From Volutella citrinella (lineage: Eukaryota > Ascomycota > Sordariomycetes > Hypocreales > Nectriaceae), in contig JAWZSP010000010.1 of NCBI GenBank assembly GCA_034401135.1, forward strand, positions 372,001 through 436,000: a stretch of DNA of 64,000 nt, read 5' to 3'. Positions 44,077 to 53,519 of the stretch are shown here, one piece after another; positions within the stretch are counted from its first letter, which is position 1, and each line of letters begins with the position of its first letter. The translations under genes and the position numbers were made by a program. The notes beneath the pieces were generated by a model. It ran no database searches. It was not told the origin of the DNA and saw only the letters and a program-made list of their open reading frames with translations.

Positions 44077-45433
44077 ATGAGCTATTACCGCACGGGTCAG
44101 AGGCCCAATTCTCCGACCGGAAGCAGGCAGTATTCTCATCGTAAGGACGATAAGGCCATTGCCAATGACAGGCAGCGGCGAAAGGCCAAGCATCGATATC
44201 CGAGGCAGGCAGGTACAAAACAGCATGCCTCGGATTTGCCTGCCACTGGCCGCCCTGCCTTGCCCGCCCCCACCTACCCTGGCCATACCTACGCTGGTTA
44301 CGCGGCGCCTGCCTTCCCAGCCCCTACCTTCCCGGCCCCTGCCTACCCGGGGAACTTCTCCAACCCGCAGGATATCCACCAAAACTTGATAACTCCTAAT
44401 TTCCAAATTAATCCACAACACCAACAACAAAACCAACATCCAGGCTTATATCACCCAAGCCGATATCCTACTGACGGGCTGTGTGATCAGGGACTCGCAG
44501 GGAACAATGATGGTACCCGCGTTCCAAGCATTGGCACCCCCCCCATTGAAGCTGCAAGGTATGTGCTACTTGATCTCCGCTGTGCATACGCCTAATCCGA
44601 AAAGCCTTTCCGATGGTGACACGACTAGTAGTCCATTGGTGGAGTACGCTGAGGATGCTCCCGTCGATTTGTAAGTCTCATAGTACCCACCGAAAATCCG
44701 CCGCTTCTAACTATATCGCTTCTTCTAGAGAATCCATGTACGTCCTCATTTGCCGGCCAGTTTTCGTATGCCATTAACTCAGTGCTACACAGGTTTGACG
44801 ACACAGAGTACGCAAATGCCCCATTGTATCCTTTCTATCGCATCTTCAATACTGGTCCCTCACTAACATGTTAAAAAAGGATGACAACCTCCACAATGTG
44901 AGTAGCGATATATGGGAGTCGCAACATCTGCTAACGGATAAACGTACAGACTCAAGTCATTGGTTCAACATCAGTGGGTGCTCACGTCTGCCTTGAAGCA
45001 ATAACGGAGATGGTAACTCAATGTTCTACAGGATTAACATGCTGCAAAAGCAAGACGAAATGTAAGTTTCAATGCTCTTCTTCGATGCAGTGGCATCTAT
45101 TGACTGTTGAATCACTTGTAGGCACTCGCAACTAAAGGGGAAACTCTTCGCAGAGTACGTGTCCATTCTACGGCTGTGAATTTAACAACTAACCCACACA
45201 GGCTCAAGGATTGGCTCAGAAGCTTCTTGGAGAATGATATGAAGAAAATGATGTTGGCCTTGAGCCTGGAGGTGGCCGCACTGGTCCAAGGCAGCGGTCA
45301 GCGCCACAACCAGGTCCACAACCAGGGCCACAGCCAGGGCCACAGCCAGGGCCACAACCAGGGTCATAAGTCAAATGAGCCCCTCACCGGGGACCCTGCC
45401 ACGTTGGACCCAACCCAGACTCAGTATAATTGA
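44077..45433 (+). CDS. Microexon-ladder gene encoding a Pro-rich coiled-coil protein, nine exons
   Basis: Exons: 44,077-44,558, 44,605-44,670, 44,729-44,737 (9 nt), 44,793-44,807 (15), 44,880-44,897 (18), 44,950-44,973 (24), 45,032-45,061 (30), 45,122-45,154 (33) and 45,202-45,433. All eight introns (46-72 nt) have GTRNGT or GTACGC donors, CTAAC-like branch points and AG acceptors. Every junction is phase 2, so each internal exon is a multiple of 3. The 302-residue product starts MSYYRTGQRPNSPTGSRQYS. It has a Pro/Ala/Tyr-rich region (PALPAPTYPGHTYAGYAAPA) and a Gln/Asn-rich patch. The microexons then build a helix (TSTILKSLVQHQINMLQKQD, EMHSQLKGKLFAELKDWLRS) that continues into exon 9. The protein ends in QGHS/QGHN repeats encoded by a 12-bp tandem repeat. 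No domain family was recognised and the function is unknown. Exon skipping would keep the frame. Confidence 0.85.
45311..45366 (+). repeat. 12-bp coding tandem repeat (Gln-Gly-His-Ser/Asn)
   Basis: CAGGGCCACARC repeats about four times within the last exon of the microexon gene, giving HNQGHSQGHSQGHNQGH. The length is likely polymorphic. Confidence 0.75.
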
Positions 45434-45670
45434 CCAGTCTGTTCATCCTGATCATGATAGTAACTGATCAATAACGAGAGATTGATGGAGAAGATATGAT
45501 GTCGGGGTGTTTGCCATAGTCGCTGCATGTATTATCGTGGATTTTATCACTATTGTTCACTTATCATTCACCTCCCAGACGCTCTGTGACGCCGAGTGTG
45601 CGTAGAATAGCCCATGACCCGATGCAGAAACATTGAACTGCACCATGTTATCTACACCCCGGATTTCCAG

Positions 45671-46117
45671 TTAAGCGTCCAAATTTCCAAGCTCTCTCTG
45701 ACCCTGGGAAGCCCCCCCGGGAAGCTCTGCCGTCTCTGACAGCCATATGCGCGGCGGGGAGACAAGCTCTGGTGGTATGCTGAATGGCGCGTTCGATGAC
45801 AGTCCTTGGGAAATTTCGGGATCATTCGGCGACATCCTTGTTCTCGACTGGCTTCCTTGTTCGGTTCGACTATTCGTTTCCAGATAGCTCATGTACTCAT
45901 CTCCCATTGTGACAAGACGATACTGCCAAGAGACAACGGCCTCGTTATGGATGATTTCTTTCCTCAACAAGTCGTATTCCCGTAGTAGCCTATTATGTTC
46001 CGCAGTGAGAAAGCGATTTCGATCGTTCATGCATTGAACTAGATGGTGAACCTCTGTCAAAGAAGCGTCTGTAGGGTACAAGGGTGAGGAAGCACCAGGT
46101 GTTGGTGTGCTTGCCAT
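45671..46117 (-). CDS. Coiled-coil orphan protein, 148 residues
   Basis: The ATG at 46,117 starts MASTPTPGASSPLYPTDASL; the frame upstream opens only with TTG. Residues ~20-75 form a charged heptad helix (TEVHHLVQCMNDRNRFLTAE, then HNRLLREYDLLRKEIIHNEA). The C-terminal half is Ser/Pro-rich and disordered (MSPNDPEISQGLSSNAPFSI). There is no basic region, so it is not a bZIP. It lies next to another coiled-coil orphan on the same strand (46.6-47.9 kb). The function is unknown. Confidence 0.5.
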   Translation of the reverse strand: MASTPTPGASSPLYPTDASLTEVHHLVQCMNDRNRFLTAEHNRLLREYDLLRKEIIHNEAVVSWQYRLVTMGDEYMSYLETNSRTEQGSQSRTRMSPNDPEISQGLSSNAPFSIPPELVSPPRIWLSETAELPGGASQGQRELGNLDA

Positions 46118-46641
46118 GGCGAATAGTAAACACCGCAGGGTTGTGAGTTGCTCAAACCAGTGACTATATGGCAAGGGCTAGACTTTATATATCCGCCAGA
46201 GATATCTTAACCGCCCAAAAAGGCTTATCAATACACACCGCATAGGTACAAACTGTTTCATCCCAATTAAGAGCCATAAATGCTTTTTAATCGTGAGTAT
46301 CGGTGTGGACTAGGGAGATGGTAGTTTTCGTTACTCCATCCAAATCCCGACGCTCAACTTACTCGGAAATAACATAAGATGCACAGCAAGGTATATGAAG
46401 TAGACGGTTTGTGGCATTATGGAAAAAAGTCTTTTGCTACCTGAAAGATACAATCCCTTTCTCAATCATGTATTTTGGTACACTTAGCCATCCTCTCATT
46501 GCCAGAGCCCAACCATACCGCCGCACCTTGGAATTTCTGCTCACTTGAATAGATTATGGAGCTGCCTGTCAGAAAGATAATAGTAGAATATCACATACGA
46601 GTTCTGAAGAATGACCTCACTGCTAATGCGCATTAGACGCT
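46118..46641. other. Intergenic
   Basis: Spacer between two minus-strand coiled-coil genes; it holds a TATATA-like motif near 46,186 upstream of the shorter gene. Nothing else was seen. Confidence 0.4.
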
Positions 46642-47892
46642 TCACTGAGTATGTGATGTGAAGAGCGATCGTTTCCCTGCACCATGACGTACAAAGCAGC
46701 CCAATAGAGTATCAAATAGACCTTTTGTCTTGGAAGCATCGTCAACTTGTTGATACCTTGCTGCACACTCGGCGATGGCCGCATGAAGTCCGGCCGCCTC
46801 GGACTCGACCACGGGTACGACGTCCTGTAGCACTCTTCCAATCAATTGTTGGTGAAAGGAGCACTCTAGCTGCAAATGTCTGTATAGACACCTCAACTCT
46901 GTGAGCGTCGTGGCATCTGTGGTTTCATCCAAGCCCCTCAGTAGTGGCCCCTGTGTGCCTAGGCGTGGGTAGGTGCTGGCTTCAGCCACCGCCCGTTGGC
47001 TCGGTTGTCCTGCACTCTTGTCTCGTGCGTCAAGAAGAAAGCGGCTTTCTCGAACCCAGGCATCATTTGCTTCCTTTAGTATAGAATCACTTTTGTTGAT
47101 TGCGTGATGAATAGTGTCAACAAAGCTTCTTACTTGGGAAACAAGTTTCATCAACCCGTCAAATGCTAGCTTCCTCTCCATGGCAATGTCCTGCCTCAGC
47201 TTGCCATTTTCACGACTCAGTGTCACCACGAGAGCTTCAGCAGTACTATTTCTACCAAGCTGCCCTGTTAAGGGGAGTTTTCGGTCGCCTGCGCTACGAG
47301 CAGGCCTATGTCGGAGTACTTCCTCATGTTTTCGGGATCCACATTGGTCGCTCTCTGTCGAGGAATCCGCTTTTATCGTGTAGGACAGGTAAATAGGCAC
47401 TTCGGCAAACTCTAGGTTCTCATTTGTTGTTAAAGGCTTCTGAAATCCTTTTATTACGAGTTCGTAGTCTCTCAGCGACCAAAGAAGTTGTCGGATCGGC
47501 TGTTCGAGGGAGCACAACAAACTGGGTAAGACACCGTAGGCGAGGCTGGCAAAGTACTCAGCCTCGTATTGAAGCCTCCCGTTTTCTCGGTTTAACTCGA
47601 CGACTCGGCTCCGGAGCGACGAAATAGCCTTGCTGTTACGCTCAGGAGGAGATGTAAGGTCAAACGCGGTGGTAGTTCCGCCGTGCCGACGTATCTCGTA
47701 GTCTATCTCTTGTGGCCAGGGTGGTGGTTCCTTGTCTCTCCGAGGTGAATTCTGATGATTGCTAAATGTTATGACCGACATGCGAGTCTCGGACGCGGAG
47801 TGAGCTCTGACGAAACGACCTTTAAGTAGCAGCATCGAGGGCAAATGCGGCTCCGAGCGCCTCTGGCACCATTCTGCCTTAGTACGATGCAT
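46642..47892 (-). CDS. Coiled-coil orphan protein, 416 residues
   Basis: Starts at a true ATG (MHRTKAEWCQRRSEPHLPSM) in one exon. Residues ~85-135 (AISSLRSRVVELNRENGRLQ, then YEAEYFASLAYGVLPSLLCS) and ~215-270 (EALVVTLSRENGKLRQDIAM, then ERKLAFDGLMKLVSQVRSFV) are two related helical blocks. Each is introduced by an R-E-N-G-[KR]-L motif, suggesting an internal duplication. A third helical block spans ~320-380 (LTELRCLYRHLQLECSFHQQ). No enzymatic motif is visible. It is possibly a structural or adaptor protein; no family was recognised. Confidence 0.55.
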   Translation of the reverse strand: MHRTKAEWCQRRSEPHLPSMLLLKGRFVRAHSASETRMSVITFSNHQNSPRRDKEPPPWPQEIDYEIRRHGGTTTAFDLTSPPERNSKAISSLRSRVVELNRENGRLQYEAEYFASLAYGVLPSLLCSLEQPIRQLLWSLRDYELVIKGFQKPLTTNENLEFAEVPIYLSYTIKADSSTESDQCGSRKHEEVLRHRPARSAGDRKLPLTGQLGRNSTAEALVVTLSRENGKLRQDIAMERKLAFDGLMKLVSQVRSFVDTIHHAINKSDSILKEANDAWVRESRFLLDARDKSAGQPSQRAVAEASTYPRLGTQGPLLRGLDETTDATTLTELRCLYRHLQLECSFHQQLIGRVLQDVVPVVESEAAGLHAAIAECAARYQQVDDASKTKGLFDTLLGCFVRHGAGKRSLFTSHTQ

Positions 47893-49381
47893 ATCACATT
47901 GCCAATTTGGCTCTGTTTTTAGAGAATGAGGTGGACATGCACGGTTCTGGCAGGGAACACCACGGAGTCACAATGGCAAAACCTTGCGAAGACATGGAAG
48001 AGCCGAATTTATTAATTCCCCTCAGACGTGAATTGACATGGTGGATGGAGAGTGTTTCCTTGGTTAGGTCGCCAATGAGCGAGAGCGTCAGACAGGGCTT
48101 CGCTTGCGGCCTTGTAACTGGATGAGAACATGTCCATTTTGGGATTCTGCCTCAAACGGTAAACGTCCAAGAATGAGGTCCCTTACGAATATGTTGTCCT
48201 CCATATGAGACAGGTTAACTCAGCTTAATGATCCCATGCCCGCAGGACGCCTCGAAGTGCTGATGCATAGTGCTTCGGTGCCCTGCTTTTCATCTAAGCA
48301 TCTTTTGGCCAAATTTGTGTGGACCAGCCCTACTACTGCAAGCCCCTTCCAGCCTCCTTCGTCCACCAGCATGATCTTGCGCCTGAGCAGGGTTCTGGCC
48401 TTCAAGCCATTGCACGGGTACCACGGAGCAGTGCGATACTGCTAAAATGGCCTTACCGATCTTCGTTCAATCTAGCTACTCATCGTATCATGCAGGGACA
48501 CAGAAGCAGATGCGGCAGACCATCCTGCGGCAGCTGGCCGTGGCAACGCCACGAATCAGTTGCCAAAATTGGTCTAGACAGTAATGCGATGCGTCATTTT
48601 CGAGCAACTATTTTGGCTCAAGCCAACAGTTGACCTCTGACGATGAAACCCGCTTTTGTACGAGCACCCCCTGGGCTCCATTCGTCGTCCAGTTTCTCCC
48701 ACGACGCAGAAGCCGGCCTGTGTAGACTATGCCCCGCCCACACCGTCAGGGATGGCATTATGACGCGAGTACGGATCCAGCTCATGGGACCGTGCACGGC
48801 AGTGGGAATGACCCCTGAGTCCATGAAGGTTCTCCACACCTACCTGGCTTGCGGGAGCTGAGAAGGGTTGCGTTCAAGTCCCAAAGTGTGGAGAATGCTT
48901 CAGGCTCGTGAGCATTGGGGGTAGCGCAACCCACTAGCCATGTATGGAAAGATTTGCTGCCGCCACACCTGAAGCTGAAGGCCTGGCGTTTAGAAAGTGG
49001 CACCACGCAGGGCCTGCGGCGCTTAACGCCAACCGCCATGCCAAGGAAATCTCCACTCCTGAATGTCATCCTCTGGGCTTCGGATTGCGCCCTCAACGAA
49101 CCAACCTCCTCCTAGCTCGTAAGCCGCATTTCTTTGCGTTCCCATGGAAGCTATTCGCAGCAGGCATGACAGCCAAGCTCGACCATTTGCATTGACCACA
49201 ATGGAGACGAATGGTCACGGTTCCCCTTCTCGGTGGTTGTGTCCGGAGCGCCTCTTTGCTTGGCATGCTCAATTGTCCAGATTCACATGCTGGCCCGAAG
49301 CAAGATTGATTGGCGGAGTTTGTCAGGCTTGTCGTGCGTATTGCTCCCCGGTGAAACGGGGGCAAGCCCGCATTAAGAGCA
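47893..49381. other. Intergenic, no gene seen
   Basis: 1.5 kb upstream of the 416-residue coiled-coil gene. GC-rich with overlapping short frames on both strands and no coherent coding or splicing signal. Confidence 0.4.
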
Positions 49382-49785
49382 CACCGCTAGCGGTGCGAAC
49401 AAGGGGTCTTATGCTAGCCGCTCTCAATGGCTGATAGCGCCTGAGGCCTCGCCATAGTGCTCCAGGCCACAATAGCCACAACGGCCACCGGCAAGCGTAG
49501 GCTCCCAGCTACAGCAGGCTCCCAGCCACAATGGGCTCCCGGCCACAAGCGGGCGCAACAACAAGCTCCCTAACAGAGCAGACTCCTGCGCCTGTTGCGG
49601 CCGGGAGCTTGTTGTGGCCGGAAGCCCGCTGCAGCTGGGAGCCTGCTATCGCCTGCGGCCGCTGTGGCCCAGGGCATTGCGGCCTGTAGCCCCCTGTAAC
49701 CTAGGTCGCTGTGGCCTGTAACCTGCTGGGGCCTGGGCAAGCAATGGCTGCCACCTGGCGACCAAAACCTAGCAACCTAGCGTGT
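49382..49785. mobile_element. Foldback/MITE-like element, copy C
   Basis: The left end is CACCGCTAGCGGTGCGAACA then AGGGGTCTTATG and CTAGCCGCTC, nearly the best copy of the family end. The interior repeats CAGCCACAATGGGCTCCCGG on the left and GCGGCCGGGAGCTTGTTGTG on the right, forming a long imperfect palindrome centred near 49,580. The right end is degraded (GCAAGCAATGGCTGCC, then AGCAACCTAGCGTG). It has the same orientation as copy B, 21 kb away. Non-coding. Confidence 0.6.
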
Positions 49786-50133
49786 ACCTTATAGCCTCTA
49801 AAATAGACGTGGCTCCGAAATGCTACTTCACTGGCCATGCTCAGCAAAACACTTGTGATGATGGTTTCATCCCGCGCCGTTGTGACTACTTAGTATATTC
49901 CTGCCTTTCAACGACGTTGATAGTATATCTATATACAGCACTCATCCAGCTGCGCTAATATGTCTAACAGTCGACCAGAGCTTTACACATAGCCAGATGA
50001 GTACCACTGTTCAGCTCCTCTCCGTTGAGAATACGGCTTGGAGGGAAGGAGTGAAACTAATGAAAGCTATTAAGGTGCGAAGAAAACAAAAAGCACTGTG
50101 AGCTCAACTTATCGTCGCCAAAGCGTTCCCATA
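49786..50133. other. Intergenic
   Basis: 3' flank of the two-RRM gene; no gene seen. Confidence 0.45.
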
Positions 50134-51629
50134 TCAACTCGCCTCTCTCTTGCGACATGTCCCATCCACCACGAGGGGAACGCCTCCACTGTCGGTGTTC
50201 CTGCCTTTTCTCATAGAGCTGCTGCTGGTTGTGCGAGTGCTGCTACTGCTATTGCTATCTACAATCTCGCCCCTGGATGATGAAGTCGCCTCCGAAGGGG
50301 AGCCCTCTTGGCTTGGAGCTGATGAACCCCACTCCGATACTGTCTGCTTCCTCGAGCGATCCCCACCTCTTGTGTGATGTCGAGGCTGCCTGTGAGGCTG
50401 TTGTGGGCAGTGTGCAGGGCGTCCCTCTCCCATGTTGGTGTCTTGGTCCGCAAACTTTGATTTTATGCGGCGGCCTTGGAAGCGTGCCTTGCTCAGCGTG
50501 TTAAGCGCAGTTCCCGCCTGGGTGGCGTCTTCAAACACCACAAGCGCATAGCCGAGTAAATAAACACTGTTGTCATTCTGTGGAACCTTAATTCTTTCAA
50601 TGGTCTGATCTGTCACTTTACTGCGGACCCATGCTGTGACGTCCTTGACCCGAGACTGCTGTGGGAATTCGGAGATGTGGATTGTACGATGCTCAGTGGG
50701 GATGTAGTACGTGTTCTCGCCTGGGATGGTTCGATCTGGGATAGTGTACGCAGCGCCTTCATTCAAGTAGCTGGCGGGAGTGCCCGCGACACCCCTGCTG
50801 TCGTTGTGAGCAAAGTGGTAGCTTATCGCCGCTGAGATGTTTGCTACCGATGGGTCTCGGCTCATATTACGCGTCGTGATAGGTAGTGTCGCGTAGCCGG
50901 AAGTATTCCCATGACAGTAGCTGTGGGGATAGCACTAAAATCCCGGGTTTCATTAGAACTATGACCAACTTTAGCTTCTCATAGAGACCCACCTGCCCAG
51001 AGAAAGTTGCGGGGGAACTTGGAAAGATAAGAGGGGATGATGGCTGATATCCCGCGGCATGATCTCCCTGCATCTGAGATGTTGGCATGTCCAGGCAGAC
51101 TCCTTGGTTGGCATACACGGGCACCTGCGGAGGTACAACGAACGTTGCTCGAGATCCTAGAGGGGTTGGCGTGCGCGAGTCAACAGGTCTGTTGATATAA
51201 TTCTTTATCTTGATGGGTTGGCTTCTGTTCTTGTCACATGCAACGATACAGCGTCCATTGAAGACGCCACCATTAAGAAGGCCTACTCGAAGTGGTGAGC
51301 ATTAGTACTGTGAACACAGTAAGTTGGCGAGGCCTACTCCATGCTTTGTCAAAATTTTGCTTGCCCTTTAGGAGAACCCAGCCCGAAGTGCTATCATTAA
51401 ACACCTCGATGCGGGCCACAGCGCAGGTAGTTTTCATCCAGTCCTTCAACTCCTGCCATGTAGTTCTGAACGGCAACTAGTAGTGTGTTGGTCAGCTTCT
51501 ATCACTGTCTCTTGTTGTAATGACCGCAATTGGGAGTTGACGAGCACTTGCGTTGCAGATTGGAATGTAGTAGACACCTGTCCAGTCGCCTGGCTGAACA
51601 TCCACCTGGATTGTTCTTTGGGCTTCCAT
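50134..51629 (-). CDS. Two-RRM RNA-binding protein, four exons, one GC-AG intron
   Basis: Exons (minus): 51,552-51,629, 51,338-51,476, 51,282-50,993 and 50,934-50,134; introns are 75, 55 and 58 nt. The model keeps the frame and gives 435 residues beginning MEAQRTIQVDVQPGDWTGVY. RRM1 (~18-95): VYYIPICN|LPFRTTWQELKDWM, ARIEVFNDSTSGWVLLKGKQ, LLNGGVFNGRCIVACDKN. RRM2 (~235-310): TEHRTIHISEFPQQSRVKDV, YLLGYALVVFEDATQAGTAL, RFQGRRIKSKF; the RNP1-like strands are divergent. The C-terminus is Ser-rich with a basic patch. The first intron begins with GC (GCAAGTGC) rather than GT and lies exactly where RRM1 must join, so the non-canonical donor is well supported. The protein probably binds RNA in the nucleus or cytoplasm; the target is unknown. 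Confidence 0.78.
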
Positions 51630-53519
51630 ATTGCGATGTAGCGGATCGCGCATGGGAATTTCGCGCGGTGAGGAATCAAGTCGATGGTGTCGATCGGGTG
51701 GAGAAAGAAGAGAAGTGAAGTTGGGTGAGGTTGAGGCCTTAAAGAAGCACGCAACTGTCGGCTGGGCTGGGCTGATCGCATCTGGCTCCGCATCTTGATT
51801 CCTCGCGTCGGGAGGAAAGAGACCATAGACGGCACTCTAGTCATAAATGATAGGATTGCTCCATGTCGCGCAATATCGTTCCCTGCTAGATAATAGTAGA
51901 TGTCTACGTCCAAGTGATAGAAACATCGATTGGTCCAGTAACAATCGCGTTACAAGGATCAAGCCTGGAAATCCAGTGGAATGGCGCGCAGGGGCCGTCC
52001 TTCGCGTCATATATCCTTCTGTGCCACTCGCTGCTCGAGACTAGTACATTATGTCACACGGCATTGCGGCCAAGCTGCAGACATATGCCGCCAGCCCGCT
52101 GTGGTCCCCTATGCAGCGGCCCTAACCCCATTAAACTCATCCCAGCACGACCTTGTTCTGACGAGCACGTTTCTTAGTTAGCTGCAGAATGGTGCTGTTC
52201 CTCATGCGACCTGTCAATTTGTGGTTGGTGCATCGACCATTCAGGCGGGGCGAGTTATCCTGGAGAGGGGCGGGCCTGAGGCCAGTCACTTACTACTGAG
52301 ATTGACAGACGATTCACAGACGATTCGCACTCGCCGCTCTCTTTAGATGAGGAAGTAGGCTGCGGCTGGTTGAGGTTTACCCATGTTGCGGCAAAGGAGA
52401 GATCCTTCTACTTGTTACTAGGACCTATACCTGACATTGTGGCACAGGAAAACACGCCAAGGCAGCCAAACACGCCATCATGGATATTAGGCTCTGAGTC
52501 GCGCCTGGCACAAGCGGCGTTCCAGGGGCAGCACTCCGGCTAGCCCTTAGAAGTGCATTGAACCGAGGACCTGGGCTGGAGGGGTCTCACATTAAGGCAA
52601 CAGGGTTTGGCTGATCCGCCCAATCATTTTGTTATGTTATTCCTCAAAAGGATTGCTTATTCGGCCACCTTTTGGGGGCGGGGGCTGGGGCGCTGGAAGG
52701 CTCTACGTCTTAGTTGCTCCGAATTCAGGGTGACTGTAGCTGCTCACGAATGTGCAGACGCAGTGGCAACTGACCGTGTTGGTTAGTCCCTAGTCGCATT
52801 ACTTGGGATGCCCGTCACCCAACTGATCTGTTATATATGCGGGCTACTTATGATCCTTCTCTTTACCTCCCACTTCATTATCGACAACTCAGGTAACAGG
52901 TCCAAGCATCCAAATCGTGGTGGTGTTATACAGGGGCGTGCCTCGACGAGTGCTTTTGTTTCGGCTCACCACAAGTCCCGAGTGGGCCAAAATGCAAACT
53001 AAGGTAATGTCGGTTAGATGATGCCACCTAAGACCATTGCCTCTTCCTACCCTGGTCAGATGAAATGATGGTGACAGCTTCCGAATCTGTTCTCAACATG
53101 ACTATTCCGGCCTCTCCGCAACAGCCATCAAAGGGCTGCCTGCAAGCAACCCAGTTCATGAATGGTCAGAAGGATGGCGAGGTTGCTAAGACTATGCAGA
53201 AACCCTTATATTTCTTCACTATGATGGCCCTTGATAGTAGTCTTAATAAAGAATAACTCAGTCTTCTTCCCCACTAAGTCCTTTTCGATTCCATTATTAT
53301 CAGATGCACTATTAATAGACTCTCCGGACTTATCACCTTTGGATTTAAAGTTACTAGATCCTTAGTTAGTTAGCATGCTGCCTTCTCTCAACAATAATCC
53401 GCCGCCCTTGTCCACTTTCTTCCATTCCCAACCCAGCGTTGCCTATAAATCTATTCAAACTACCCAAACGATACAACCCTCGAGATCACTCCGCTTGTTT
53501 AAGTCACCCTACTCTTGAT
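51630..53519. other. Intergenic with weak open stretches
   Basis: A plus-strand frame at 52,808-53,002 (MPVTQLICYICGLLMILLFT) begins with an ATG and a hydrophobic segment. Another frame at 53,065-53,256 follows a CCTGGTCAG acceptor-like site. They did not join into a convincing gene and are not called. The rest shows nothing. Confidence 0.35.

Noticed and set aside
32374..47892. Idea that the window holds a CRISPR array or a prokaryotic defence island
   Set aside because: Spliceosomal introns throughout, fungal protein families, and tandem repeats lacking the repeat-spacer layout.
50150..50504. Plus-strand frames opposite the Ser-rich tail of the two-RRM gene, one with a hydrophobic run
   Set aside because: The hydrophobic run is the complement of Ser/Asn codons; no independent support.
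52808..53256. Two plus-strand frames with a hydrophobic N-terminus, possibly a small secreted protein
   Set aside because: No splice junction joins them in phase, and there is no cysteine pattern or recognisable domain.
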